A stretch of 64,000 bases of DNA from Fodinisporobacter ferrooxydans (GTDB taxonomy: Bacteria > Bacillota > Bacilli > Tumebacillales > MYW30-H2). The notes under the pieces were generated by a model. The model ran no database searches and was not told where the DNA came from. It saw nothing but the letters and a program-made list of their open reading frames with translations. Positions within the stretch are counted from its first letter, which is position 1. Each line of letters begins with the position of its first letter. The stretch spans positions 3,117,501 to 3,181,500 of the forward strand of contig NZ_CP089291.1 of the NCBI RefSeq assembly GCF_022818495.1. Reading direction: 5' to 3'. The translations under genes and the position numbers were made by a program. Positions 39,308 through 48,196 of the stretch are shown piece after piece.

Positions 39308-40111
39308 GTGAAACAACCGAAGATTGTTTTGGCGCTGGGATCGGGCGGTGCACGGGGGTATGCACATATTGGTGTGCTGCAAGTGCTGGAAGAATTGGGC
39401 GTACCCATATACGGAATCGCAGGAGCGTCGATGGGGAGCGTTGTGGGGGCGTTTTATGCGTCCGGAATGGGATTGCGCTATATTGAATCATTGGCTTTGC
39501 ACATGAAACGCAGACATTTGCTGGATTTTACCATGCCGAAAATGGGGTTTGTCACAGGCGGGAAAGTTACAGAAATGCTGCATTTGTTGACAAAAGGATT
39601 GAATTTCGAGGACCTGGTGGTAAAACTGGCGGTTGTGGCAACAGATCTGGAAAATGGGGAGCGTGTTGTTTTTCAGTCGGGGCCTGTGTATCAAGCGGTT
39701 CGCGCCAGTATTTCGATCCCGGGAATTTTTGTGCCGGCCCGAATTGACGGCCGCTTGTTTATCGATGGCGGTGTGATTGATCGGGTACCGATCCGTGTGG
39801 CGCGGGATATGGGTGCGGATATCGTCGTCGGCGTCGATGTAGGATTATATGACCAATTGCCACCGGTCAAATCCATTTTTGATGTCATCTTGCAGTCGAT
39901 CGACATCATGGAGCGGGAAATTATAAAAATGCGGAGCCAGGAAGCGGATTTTCTCATCCGTCCAAACGTTGGACATATCAGCTCAACAGCATTTACCGAT
40001 GTCGAAGAATGCATTGAATTGGGCAGACAAGCAATGCGCGATCAGGCAGACGCATTGCTGGAATGCATTCGGCAAGCGGAAGATGAGAGAGAGGAGTATC
40101 AGGAGATATGA
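39308..40111 (+). CDS. ylbK: Patatin-like phospholipase family protein YlbK
   Basis: The 267-residue product has all patatin-type elements: the oxyanion-hole glycines LGSGGARGYAHIGVLQ, the serine elbow GASMGSVVG, and the catalytic DGG in FIDGGVIDRVP. It is a predicted serine lipase/esterase; the substrate is unknown. The start GTG 39308 has GGGGGAG 8 bases upstream. It overlaps ylbL (ATGA). Confidence 0.9.
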   Translation: MKQPKIVLALGSGGARGYAHIGVLQVLEELGVPIYGIAGASMGSVVGAFYASGMGLRYIESLALHMKRRHLLDFTMPKMGFVTGGKVTEMLHLLTKGLNFEDLVVKLAVVATDLENGERVVFQSGPVYQAVRASISIPGIFVPARIDGRLFIDGGVIDRVPIRVARDMGADIVVGVDVGLYDQLPPVKSIFDVILQSIDIMEREIIKMRSQEADFLIRPNVGHISSTAFTDVEECIELGRQAMRDQADALLECIRQAEDEREEYQEI

Positions 40112-41178
40112 CCGGACCACAACCCCAATTTCGCCGGAAGCTCGGATTGCAGATCAGTGGGGTCTGTATTGCCATTTTGCTCATACTTGGCGCAGTCGTT
40201 CCCCTTCCGTATTTCGTCGAGTATCCGGGCAGCGCCGAATCGTTGCAGCCGATCATCACGGTGGAAGGCGGTCACAAGATCGAAAAGGGAACATTTATGT
40301 TGACAACGGTTTCGATGCTGCGTGCGAGCAATGTGTATTATTTTTTGTACGGATTGGCCCAGAGCAACAGCGAGGTCAAGAAAAAAAGTGAAGTCGATCC
40401 GGGGATGAGCGAGGCGGATTATCATTACACACAGCAATACATGATGGATTCGGCCAAGCAAAATGCGGTTGCGTCCGCGCTGAGCTATCTGGGAAAGCCG
40501 GTCACAGTCAGGTATCTGGGTGTGGAAGTGTTGTCGATTCTGCCTGATTCCCACGCGAAGTCTGTCTTGAAGACGGGTGATATCATCCAAAGCATCAACC
40601 ATTATCCGATCCAGACGAGCGAACAGTTGCTGCAGGCGTTGAAAAACAAAAAACCAGGTGCGAAAGTGACGCTTACATTTGAGCGAAATCATACGGTGCA
40701 AGATGCGCAAGTCCAATTGATGAATTTGCAGAACCATCAAGAAAACGGCCCTGTGGCAGCGAATAAGGCAGGGTTGGGGATCACGCCGGGAACGGTTATC
40801 AAAACGGAGACGCCCTATCAAATTCAGATCAAGACAGGGAACATCGGCGGTCCGTCTGCCGGATTTATGTTTGCCGTCGAAATCGTCAATCAATTAGCCG
40901 ATCGGGACTTGACCAAAGGGTATCGGATTGCCGGCACGGGAACGATCGATCCGAGCGGACATATCGGCCAGATCGGCGGAATCGAACATAAAATCGTCGC
41001 AGCGGATCGGGAGCATGCCGATATATTCTTCGTTCCGAAAGATATCCGAAAAACGGACACCAATGAGAAAAAAGCCATTGCCGAAGCAAAGGCTATTGGC
41101 ACGAAAATGAAGATTGTTCCGGTGCGGACGTTGGCGGATGCGATTGAATATCTGAAACAGCTCCCCGAACATCCATGA
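40108..41178 (+). CDS. ylbL: PDZ-Lon (S16) family serine protease YlbL/SepM
   Basis: This membrane-anchored protease has an N-terminal helix (about residues 15-38), a PDZ domain (about 125-205), and a Lon-type S16 domain. The catalytic Ser is in GGPSAGFMFAVEI and the Lys lies after TGTIDPSGHIGQIGGIEHK. The relative SepM of streptococci trims a competence peptide; in B. subtilis YlbL acts with CtpA on the cell-division inhibitor YneA. The 356-residue product starts at an ATG overlapping ylbK, and its last 86 bases overlap the opposed tmcAL gene. Confidence 0.93.
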   Translation: MTGPQPQFRRKLGLQISGVCIAILLILGAVVPLPYFVEYPGSAESLQPIITVEGGHKIEKGTFMLTTVSMLRASNVYYFLYGLAQSNSEVKKKSEVDPGMSEADYHYTQQYMMDSAKQNAVASALSYLGKPVTVRYLGVEVLSILPDSHAKSVLKTGDIIQSINHYPIQTSEQLLQALKNKKPGAKVTLTFERNHTVQDAQVQLMNLQNHQENGPVAANKAGLGITPGTVIKTETPYQIQIKTGNIGGPSAGFMFAVEIVNQLADRDLTKGYRIAGTGTIDPSGHIGQIGGIEHKIVAADREHADIFFVPKDIRKTDTNEKKAIAEAKAIGTKMKIVPVRTLADAIEYLKQLPEHP

Positions 41179-42388
41179 CAGGCGGCTGGAATTCACGCAG
41201 CAGGAAAGATTTGTCGTTCCAGAAGCTGCGGGCGTAGATGCGCGCAGCTTGCAGATCAAAGGCAAGCATTGGATCGGCGGTGCTGTCGAGATTTGTCAGG
41301 ATCGGCAAACGGCTGATCTTCCGCGCTTGCTTTAGCATCTTTCTGCCGGTCTCATTAAATCCCAGAATCCGAATATAGGAAGGTCCTTGCTCGGCGCTTA
41401 TTTCCCGCAATGATTGCTTGGTAAGGCCCAGCAGTACGGATGTCAGCGACCGTTGGATACGGGTCCAGGTATAACGCCTGGTTTTCGTGTATCGAATGAG
41501 CTCGGTGACGGTTGTGCATTGTCGGACAGCTTGTTTGATGCGTGCGGCAAGTCCTTCGTCGATGTGCACGTGCATGGCCAATTCCTGCGCGGACAAGGTT
41601 TCGAGTTTTGCAAACAGCGGGAGCGAAAAAGCTTCCCATGTCTGCAATTGTTTTCCGGATAGAATACAGTCCTGCAATATATGAAGGGTAGTTGCCGGAA
41701 TAAATGGTTGAGCAGCCGAGAACGAATGATCGGATCGATGTTGCAAAATCATGTTTCGTATGGCTGTTGCGCTGGCGATGGACTCGTGATCCGCGTAGGG
41801 GTGGTGGTAATCCGCATGGATACGGGTTGTCGTATATGGCTTGATTGCGCTTTTAAGTTTTTGAATGGCCTGTAAATACGCAATTCCCAAGGCATTATTC
41901 GGCTTTTTCACCAAATCGTCCGTGACATCACCAAGCTGCAGCGACCCTAATGCTTCTGCCATTGCTTTTGGAAATGAGTGTCCCAATGCGTTATAATGTT
42001 CAAAAGCTGCGTGAAAGTGTGCCGATGGCTGCAAAAGTTCACGGCTGATATGCTGCAAAGGGTCAATGTCTCCCGCTTCCGAACCGAAGCAAAGGGAATC
42101 GACAATTCCCAGTGCATCGAGAGTAGCGATGGCTCCATATGCGAACTGTGTTGCATTCTGGTTGGCAAACACAAACGGCAGTTCAAGCACGAGGTCTACG
42201 CCGTTTTGCAATGCCATTTGCGTACGGCTCCATTTGTCGACGAGCGCCGGCTCGCCACGCTGCAGAAAATTTCCGCTCATCACAGCGACAATGCCGGCGG
42301 CACCGGTGATCGCCTTGGTTTGTTGCAGATGGTATGCATGGCCGTTATGCATGGGATTATATTCGACAACAATTCCGGCTATCCGCAT
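41093..42388 (-). CDS. tmcAL: tRNA(Met) cytidine acetate ligase
   Basis: TmcAL (YlbM) acetylates the wobble cytidine of elongator tRNA-Met with acetate and ATP. The 431-residue product begins MRIAGIVVEYNPMHNGHAYH, holding the HxGH nucleotidyltransferase motif, followed by VMSGNFLQRGEPA and LPFVFANQNATQFA. The start ATG 42388 matches homologues; upstream codons of the open frame lack a good site. The C-terminal coding region overlaps the ylbL 3' end on the other strand by 86 bp. Confidence 0.93.
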   Translation of the reverse strand: MRIAGIVVEYNPMHNGHAYHLQQTKAITGAAGIVAVMSGNFLQRGEPALVDKWSRTQMALQNGVDLVLELPFVFANQNATQFAYGAIATLDALGIVDSLCFGSEAGDIDPLQHISRELLQPSAHFHAAFEHYNALGHSFPKAMAEALGSLQLGDVTDDLVKKPNNALGIAYLQAIQKLKSAIKPYTTTRIHADYHHPYADHESIASATAIRNMILQHRSDHSFSAAQPFIPATTLHILQDCILSGKQLQTWEAFSLPLFAKLETLSAQELAMHVHIDEGLAARIKQAVRQCTTVTELIRYTKTRRYTWTRIQRSLTSVLLGLTKQSLREISAEQGPSYIRILGFNETGRKMLKQARKISRLPILTNLDSTADPMLAFDLQAARIYARSFWNDKSFLLREFQPPVMDVRGAVSDIQSHPPTSAPEQSSFSCQ

Positions 42389-42490
42389 GAATTCGCCTTC
42401 TCTCGTGTATACTATCGAAAATTTGCGCAAAAGAATCCCATATTTAAGGGGAAGGTTTCTTTATGCAGATTATAGCAATTGATACCATCA

Positions 42491-42519
42491 TTGACAATTG
42501 AACAATCTATCTATATAAT
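42491..42519 (+). promoter_or_regulatory. Perfect-consensus sigma-A promoter of yceD-rpmF
   Basis: TTGACA (42491-42496) and TATAAT (42514-42519) are separated by exactly 17 bases, about 28 bases before the yceD start. It lies in the divergent gap with tmcAL. Confidence 0.85.
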
Positions 42520-42547
42520 CAACAATGTTGTCTATGAGGTGATTCAT

Positions 42548-43054
42548 ATGATTTTGCGTTGGCGAGATGTGAGTGATCACACTGAGCCTGTTTGCCTTGA
42601 AGATTCCTTTGATTTGAGCCGGCTTGCTGAAGAGCATTCGCAGATTGCGCAAATCGATCCTGCACACGTTGCTGTGTGCGCATCGATCCATGATCAAATG
42701 TGTACGATTCAGGGACAGATGGATACCAGGATCACCTATTATTGCTCCCGTTGTTTGACTCCGACAGTACAACTGGTTGCCGTTGCGGTAGTGGAACGGT
42801 TTGTGCAAGATCCGGACAAAGTGGATGAAGATGACGACCAGGTTCATTTGGTGTCTGACGCCATCGAACTTGATCCATACTTAGAACAAGCAGCTGTTTT
42901 GGCGATTTCCTATCGGCCTTTGTGCAGTGATTCTTGCCAAGGATTATGTCCGGTTTGCGGCATCAATAAAAATGTCCAGACTTGTACATGTGATACACGC
43001 CGGGTTGATCCTCGATTGGCTGACTTGGCAAAGTTTTTTCAACAAGACGAATGA
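42548..43054 (+). CDS. yceD: YceD/DUF177 family protein (YlbN)
   Basis: The 168-residue product contains CSRC near residue 73 and the cysteine-rich conserved box LCSDSCQGLCPVCGINKN, followed by CTC. YceD proteins are near-universally linked to rpmF; a link to 23S rRNA processing or stability is suspected in plants and bacteria, but the mechanism is unclear. ATG 42548 follows GAGGTGATTC. rpmF follows 54 bases downstream. Confidence 0.92.
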   Translation: MILRWRDVSDHTEPVCLEDSFDLSRLAEEHSQIAQIDPAHVAVCASIHDQMCTIQGQMDTRITYYCSRCLTPTVQLVAVAVVERFVQDPDKVDEDDDQVHLVSDAIELDPYLEQAAVLAISYRPLCSDSCQGLCPVCGINKNVQTCTCDTRRVDPRLADLAKFFQQDE

Positions 43055-43108
43055 TTTGTGAATCGTTTGTTATGTGAGTCTTGTGAATTGTAAGGAGGTG
43101 TTCTGACA

Positions 43109-43282
43109 ATGGCAGTACCACAACATAGAACGTCTAAAACTCGTAAACGTATGCGTCGTTCTCATTGGAAATTGGAAGCTCCAGGCATCGTTCAGTGCCC
43201 ACAGTGCCATGAGCCGAAATTGGCGCATCGCGTTTGCAAAAATTGCGGGCATTACAAAGGACGCTCCGTAATTGAAGCGTAA
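43109..43282 (+). CDS. rpmF: 50S ribosomal protein L32
   Basis: The 57-residue protein begins [20 protein letters not shown] and carries the zinc-binding pairs CPQCHE and CKNCGH. A full AAGGAGGTG stands about 9 bases before ATG 43109. It ends the yceD-rpmF operon at a strong terminator. Confidence 0.97.
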   Translation: MAVPQHRTSKTRKRMRRSHWKLEAPGIVQCPQCHEPKLAHRVCKNCGHYKGRSVIEA

Positions 43283-43318
43283 GCACTTTGCCATGAGCAT
43301 TGATACGTTTACACAATA

Positions 43319-43370
43319 AAAAGGGAAGATTCCATCGATACCGATTGGTGAATCTTCCCTTTTGTTGTTT
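43319..43370. terminator. Rho-independent terminator after rpmF
   Basis: AAAAGGGAAGATTC pairs perfectly with GAATCTTCCCTTTT (14 bp), followed by GTTGTTTTT. The A/T-rich outer arms make it strong in the + direction. Confidence 0.85.
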
Positions 43371-43398
43371 TTACACCATACATTTTTATAAAAGCGGG

Positions 43399-43448
43399 TT
43401 GTAGGATACACACAGATTCTATATACTGTCCATAGTACCAGGTTATAA
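43399..43448 (+). promoter_or_regulatory. fapR promoter with overlapping FapR operator
   Basis: TTGTAG (43399-43404) and TATACT (43422-43427) lie 17 bases apart. Directly after, ATAGTACCAGGTTATAA (43432-43448) covers the expected transcription start and resembles the FapR box, which is a palindrome around AGTACC-type half sites. This arrangement implies that FapR represses its own operon until malonyl-CoA releases it. The operator call rests on my memory of the motif and its place before fapR. Confidence 0.7.
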
Positions 43449-43504
43449 AAATGAAATGAGATAACGGGTGCAAATCTATCTTCTGTTTTGGAAAGAGGGG
43501 TAGA

Positions 43505-44092
43505 GTGGCATATTCCAAAAAACAACGGCAGCAAATGTTGACAGACATTGTTCAAAATGAACCTTTTTTGACGGACGAAGAATTGGCGGAACGGTTTCAG
43601 GTCAGTGTACAGACGGTTCGGCTGGACCGTTTGGCATTAGGTATTCCAGAAGTGCGCGAACGAATCAAGGCTGTTGCAAAAATGCAGCGGGCGAATGTAC
43701 GGACGTTAGATGCAACGGAAGTCATCGGAGAAATCATTGATCTGGAATTCAATACATATGGAATTTCGATTTTGGATGTTGGAACGGAACATGTGTTTGC
43801 AAAAACCAAAATGATGCGTGGTCATCATTTGTTTGCACAAGCGAATTCACTGGCAATCGCCCTTATGGATACAGATGTTGCGGTCACTGCAACTGCCGAT
43901 GTTCGTTTCTTGCGTCCGGTTTTGCAAGGAGAGCGGCTCGTGTGCAAAGCAGTCGTAGAAAGCGGCAAACGGGATCGGATCCAAGTTCGCGTGATTACCA
44001 AAGCGGGCGATGATGTCGTGTTCGAAGGGACATTTCTTGTCGTACGCCTGCGCAAATGGGAGGAAGGTACGAATCATGAAGTTGGCAGTTGA
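43505..44092 (+). CDS. fapR: Malonyl-CoA-responsive fatty-acid regulator FapR
   Basis: FapR represses fatty-acid and phospholipid genes and is released by malonyl-CoA. The 195-residue product has an N-terminal helix-turn-helix (LTDEELAERFQVSVQTVRLDRLALGIPEVRER) and a C-terminal hot-dog thioesterase-like domain (about 95-180) with the ligand-binding region RGHHLFAQANSLAIALMD. The start is a GTG with GAGGGG upstream. Its end overlaps plsX by 17 bases, and the operon it heads contains its targets. Confidence 0.95.
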   Translation: MAYSKKQRQQMLTDIVQNEPFLTDEELAERFQVSVQTVRLDRLALGIPEVRERIKAVAKMQRANVRTLDATEVIGEIIDLEFNTYGISILDVGTEHVFAKTKMMRGHHLFAQANSLAIALMDTDVAVTATADVRFLRPVLQGERLVCKAVVESGKRDRIQVRVITKAGDDVVFEGTFLVVRLRKWEEGTNHEVGS

Positions 44093-45080
44093 TGCGATGG
44101 GGGGCGACCGAGCCCCGCAAGTGATTGTAGAGGGAGCGTTATCGGCGGTCCAAACGTGGAAGGATCTTGAAATTGTCCTCGTCGGCGATGAACAAAGGAT
44201 TCAGCCATTTTTGAAAGCAGGCCATTCACGCATACACATCAGACACACAAAAGAATGGATTACTGCCGAAGATGAACCGGTGAAGTCGATTCGTCGAAAA
44301 AAAGAAGCATCAATGGTCTTGTGTGGAGAAATGGTGAAAAACGGAGAAGCGGAAGCGTTGATTTCCGCCGGGAATACAGGTGCGCTTATGGCAACCGCCT
44401 TGTTGATCGTGGGCCGGATGGCAGGCATCGAACGTCCCGCATTAGCGTCGATCCTGCCGACGCTCGCAGGCAAAAGCGTGATGTTGCTCGACAGCGGCGC
44501 CAATATGGATGCATCTCCCCAACACCTGTTGGATTATGCGGAAATGGGCTATTTGTATATGAATCGCGTGCAGCACATTGACAAACCTCGTATAGGTCTG
44601 TTAAATGTTGGAACAGAAGCTGCGAAAGGAAACCAATTGACAAAGCAGGCATACCCGCTGCTCGAAGCTTCCGATCGCATCCGATTTGTGGGGAATATTG
44701 AAGCGAGGGATTTGGTTTCCGGCGAAGTGGATGTTGTGGTATGTGACGGCTTTATCGGAAATGTGGTGCTGAAGTTCTATGAAGGGATCGGTTCAGGGCT
44801 GCTGCGGGAATTGAAATCCACATTTCTGGCGAACTGGCGGACAAAATTGGGAGCGCTTTTGGTCAAGCAGGAATTTAAACGGATGCAAAAGAAATTTGAT
44901 TATGCGGAATATGGCGGAGCGCCGATGCTTGGCATCGAAGGGATCTGCATCAAAGCGCACGGATCCTCCAATGCTCGTGCCATACATAATGCCATCGGTC
45001 AGGCATATGAATGTGTCAAGGGAAATGTAGTGGAAACGATACGGGAATTGAAACATATGGGAGATGACGAGCCGAAATGA
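44076..45080 (+). CDS. plsX: Phosphate acyltransferase PlsX
   Basis: PlsX turns acyl-ACP into acyl-phosphate, the acyl donor for PlsY in phosphatidic acid synthesis. The 334-residue product begins MKLAVDAMGGDRAPQV and has SAGNTGALMA and DGFIGNVVLKFYEG. ATG 44076 has GGAGGAAGG about 10 bases upstream; the frame remains open further up inside fapR, without a site. fabH overlaps its stop. Confidence 0.96.
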   Translation: MKLAVDAMGGDRAPQVIVEGALSAVQTWKDLEIVLVGDEQRIQPFLKAGHSRIHIRHTKEWITAEDEPVKSIRRKKEASMVLCGEMVKNGEAEALISAGNTGALMATALLIVGRMAGIERPALASILPTLAGKSVMLLDSGANMDASPQHLLDYAEMGYLYMNRVQHIDKPRIGLLNVGTEAAKGNQLTKQAYPLLEASDRIRFVGNIEARDLVSGEVDVVVCDGFIGNVVLKFYEGIGSGLLRELKSTFLANWRTKLGALLVKQEFKRMQKKFDYAEYGGAPMLGIEGICIKAHGSSNARAIHNAIGQAYECVKGNVVETIRELKHMGDDEPK

Positions 45081-46060
45081 GTAGCGGGGTACGAATTTTA
45101 GGGACGGGATCAGCTGTACCGGAGCGTCGATTGACGAACGCGGATTTTGAAAAAATGGTTGATACAAATGACGAATGGATCCGTACAAGGACAGGAATTG
45201 AGGAGCGCCGCATCGCCGATCCGGATAAAGCCTCCTCCGATTATGCGGTCGAAGCGGCAAAGAAGGCGTTGGAACAGGCGAATATCGCGGCAGAAGATGT
45301 GGATCTGATTATTTGCGCTACCGTTACGCCAGACTATTTGTTCCCTGCGACTGCTTGTCTCGTACAAGATCGGCTCGGTGCGAAAAAAGCGGCGGCTTTT
45401 GATTTATCCGCCGGATGCAGCGGGTTTACCTATGCGATGAATGTGGCGGCGCCTTTGATTCGAACAGGCGCCTACAAATATGCGGTAGTGATCGGTGTCG
45501 ATATGTTGACCCGGATTACCGACTATACGGACAGAAGCACATGCATCCTGTTTGGCGATGCTGCCGGCGCTGTTGTTTTAGGGCCGAGTGAAGCAGGGAA
45601 AGGACTGCTTTCCTTTGAGCTTGGTTCCGATGGCTCGGCAGGGGCGCTGCTCATGCAGGAAGGCGGCGGTTCCCGCAATCCTTCTTCCCGGGAGACAGTG
45701 GAAGGGCGCCAGCATTTCATTCGGATGAACGGCCGGGAAGTATTCAAGTTTGCCGTGAAGGTGATGGATCGGGCAACGGAATCCGTGCTTGCAAAAGCCG
45801 GACTCGCCAAAGAAGACATTAGCCTGTTGATTCCGCACCAGGCAAATTACCGTATTATCGAAAGCGCCATGAAACGTTTTGGCTTGACAGAAGACAAAGT
45901 GTATGTGAATGTACATAAATATGGAAATACTTCATCTGCATCGATACCGGTTGCCTTGGATGAGGCGAATCGGGCAGGCAAAATAAAAGCGGATGATATT
46001 GTCATACTTGTTGGGTTCGGCGCCGGACTCACATGGGGTGCAACGTTAATTCGCTGGTGA
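45077..46060 (+). CDS. fabH: 3-oxoacyl-ACP synthase III
   Basis: FabH starts fatty-acid chains by condensing acyl-CoA with malonyl-ACP. The 327-residue product has the Cys-His-Asn triad at Cys114 (LSAGCSGF), His254 (IPHQANYR) and Asn284 (KYGNTSS), and GFGAGLTWG at the C-terminus. Unlike B. subtilis, where fabHA lies elsewhere, here it joins the plsX-fabD operon. Its ATG overlaps the plsX stop. Confidence 0.96.
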   Translation: MSSGVRILGTGSAVPERRLTNADFEKMVDTNDEWIRTRTGIEERRIADPDKASSDYAVEAAKKALEQANIAAEDVDLIICATVTPDYLFPATACLVQDRLGAKKAAAFDLSAGCSGFTYAMNVAAPLIRTGAYKYAVVIGVDMLTRITDYTDRSTCILFGDAAGAVVLGPSEAGKGLLSFELGSDGSAGALLMQEGGGSRNPSSRETVEGRQHFIRMNGREVFKFAVKVMDRATESVLAKAGLAKEDISLLIPHQANYRIIESAMKRFGLTEDKVYVNVHKYGNTSSASIPVALDEANRAGKIKADDIVILVGFGAGLTWGATLIRW

Positions 46061-46086
46061 TATTTGTCGGCAAAGGAGATAAGAAC

Positions 46087-47004
46087 ATGACGACAGCATT
46101 TCTTTTCCCCGGACAAGGCTCGCAGTTTGTGGGTATGGGAAAAACAGCATATGATCAATTTTCGGAAGCGCGAACCATTTTTGAACAAGCGGATGCCGCT
46201 TTGGGGTTTTCGCTGTCGAACATTTGTTTTGAAGGTCCGGAAGACCAATTGAAATTGACGTATTATACACAGCCGGCGATCTTGACGACAAGCATTGCAT
46301 TGCTGCAGTTGGTGCAAAGCCGTGGCATTGTCTGCTCACTTGCTGCCGGACATAGTTTGGGAGAATATTCGGCGCTTGTTGCTGCAGGAGCGTTGTCCTT
46401 TGCAGATGCCGTTCGTTTGGTTCATGCCCGCGGACGCTTTATGGATGAAGCGGTTCCTGCAGGTCAAGGAGCCATGTCTGCCGTAATGGGGATGGAACGC
46501 AGCGAACTGGCGAATGTTTGCGCAGAAGCTTCGATCGGCAGTGAGGCGGTAGAACTGGCAAATATCAATTGCCCATCCCAAATCGTGATTTCCGGAACAG
46601 CTGCGGCTGTTGAAAGGGCAGGCAAACTTGCCGGTGAACGGGGGGCAAGGCGCGTCATTCCGCTCGTTGTCAGCGGGCCGTTTCACTCGTCATTAATGCG
46701 TCCGGCTGCTGACCGATTAGCGCAAACGCTGCAAAATGTGGCGGTTGCAGACGCAAAGTTTCCCGTCGTCGCAAATGTTTCGGCACAGCCGATCCGGCAA
46801 GCGGAAGCAATCAAGCGCTTCCTCGTCGAACAAGTATATTCTTCTGTGCTTTGGGAAGATTCCATTCGTACGATGCTTGCACAGGGTGTGAACCGATTTG
46901 TCGAAATCGGACCGGGTACCGTCCTGGCAGGATTGGTGAAAAAAATTGATCGATCTGTTCAGGTAATTTCGATTCAAGAGCCGAATGATATTGAGAAATT
47001 GTAA
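46087..47004 (+). CDS. fabD: Malonyl-CoA:ACP transacylase
   Basis: FabD loads malonyl groups from CoA onto ACP. The 305-residue product starts MTTAFLFPGQGSQFVGMGK, and its active-site serine is Ser90 in GHSLGEYSAL; the catalytic histidine is in VSGPFHSSLM. ATG 46087 follows AAAGGAGATAAGAAC. It is followed 90 bases later by fabG, the largest gap in this operon. Confidence 0.96.
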   Translation: MTTAFLFPGQGSQFVGMGKTAYDQFSEARTIFEQADAALGFSLSNICFEGPEDQLKLTYYTQPAILTTSIALLQLVQSRGIVCSLAAGHSLGEYSALVAAGALSFADAVRLVHARGRFMDEAVPAGQGAMSAVMGMERSELANVCAEASIGSEAVELANINCPSQIVISGTAAAVERAGKLAGERGARRVIPLVVSGPFHSSLMRPAADRLAQTLQNVAVADAKFPVVANVSAQPIRQAEAIKRFLVEQVYSSVLWEDSIRTMLAQGVNRFVEIGPGTVLAGLVKKIDRSVQVISIQEPNDIEKL

Positions 47005-47094
47005 TTTCGAAAACCATGAACGTGCATGTTTGCAACGTGCAGGTTGACATAGGTATCGTAAAGTAGTTGTTTATGACGGGAAAAGGAGGGAAGG

Positions 47095-47850
47095 ATGAAG
47101 ATGGAAAAACCGTTGCAGGGGCGTGTGGCGCTTGTTACCGGCGGGTCAAGAGGGATCGGACGAGGGATTTGTCTGCAATTGGCGCAAGCAGGTGCGAGTG
47201 TTGCAGTCAACTATGCAGGAAATGCACAAGCGGCTGAAGAAGTGGTAGCACAGATTGTTGCCGGCGGCGGTCAAGCGATCTCCATAAAAGGGAATATCGC
47301 AAGCGTCGAGGAAGTTGCGCCGATGTTCGATCAAGTGTTACATACATATGGGAAGCTCGATATCCTGGTCAATAACGCCGGCATAACGCGGGACAATCTG
47401 CTCATGCGCATGAAGGAAGAGGAATGGGACGCAGTGATCGATACCAATTTGAAAGGCGTGTTTCACTGCATCAAGGCGGCAGCAAGACCGATGATGAAGC
47501 AAAGATATGGGCGGATTGTCAATATCGCTTCCGTTGTCGGCGTCGTGGGCAATCCCGGCCAGATGAATTATGTGGCGGCAAAAGCCGGTGTCATCGGCAT
47601 GACCAAAACGGCAGCGAAAGAGCTTGCATCCCGTAATATTACGGTCAATGCGGTTGCGCCTGGTTATATTGAGACAGATATGACCGCAACACTTGCAGAG
47701 GATGTCAAGGCAAAATTGTATGATCAAATACCGCTTGGAAAACTTGGGCAAGTGGAGGATGTGGCAAAAGTCGTTCTCTTCTTGGCATCTGAAGATTCCG
47801 CTTATATGACAGGGCAAACCTTGCATGTCGACGGCGGTATGGTGATGTAG
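47095..47850 (+). CDS. fabG: 3-oxoacyl-ACP reductase
   Basis: FabG reduces 3-oxoacyl-ACP with NADPH. The 251-residue SDR protein has the cofactor motif [10 protein letters not shown] near residue 15, NNAG, and the Tyr159/Lys163 pair in NYVAAKAG with Ser in NIASVVG. A strong AAAGGAGGG precedes ATG 47095; an ATG two codons later is also possible. Confidence 0.96.
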   Translation: MKMEKPLQGRVALVTGGSRGIGRGICLQLAQAGASVAVNYAGNAQAAEEVVAQIVAGGGQAISIKGNIASVEEVAPMFDQVLHTYGKLDILVNNAGITRDNLLMRMKEEEWDAVIDTNLKGVFHCIKAAARPMMKQRYGRIVNIASVVGVVGNPGQMNYVAAKAGVIGMTKTAAKELASRNITVNAVAPGYIETDMTATLAEDVKAKLYDQIPLGKLGQVEDVAKVVLFLASEDSAYMTGQTLHVDGGMVM

Positions 47851-47875
47851 TATAATCTTGGGAGGAGGTGAGAGC

Positions 47876-48112
47876 ATGTCCGATATTTTCGATCGCGTAA
47901 AAAACATCGTGGTAGATCGCTTAGGTGTCGATGAATCACAGATAACTTTAGCAGCGTCTTTCAAAGAAGATCTTGGTGCAGACTCGTTGGATGTTGTGGA
48001 ACTCGTGATGGAGCTCGAAGATGAGTTTGATTTGGAAATCTCTGATGAGGACGCTGAAAAGATCACCACGGTTGGTGAGGTTGTGAAGTACATCGAAGCA
48101 CATCAAGCGTAA
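47876..48112 (+). CDS. acpP: Acyl carrier protein
   Basis: The 78-residue acidic protein carries acyl chains on a phosphopantetheine attached to Ser37 in [15 protein letters not shown] 47876 follows GGGAGGAGGTGAGAGC, one of the strongest ribosome-binding sites in the window, as expected for a highly expressed carrier. It lies 25 bases after fabG. Confidence 0.97.
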   Translation: MSDIFDRVKNIVVDRLGVDESQITLAASFKEDLGADSLDVVELVMELEDEFDLEISDEDAEKITTVGEVVKYIEAHQA

Positions 48113-48131
48113 GACGATGTATCACACATAT

Positions 48132-48170
48132 AAGGAATCCGTCCCGTTTTACAAGCGGGACGATTCCTTT
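48132..48170 (+). terminator. Hairpin between acpP and fabF
   Basis: AAGGAATC-C-GTCCCG and CGGGAC-G-ATTCCTT form a long stem with one mismatch, followed only by TTAC. The weak T run suggests partial termination or RNA stabilisation, which would let acpP exceed fabF. Confidence 0.6.
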
Positions 48171-48196
48171 ACAATGCAAAAGGCAAGGGTGATCGA

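Noticed and set aside
47005-47094. Promoter TTGACA before fabG
   Set aside because: The -35 is good, but no -10 lies at 16-18 bases, so I do not list it.
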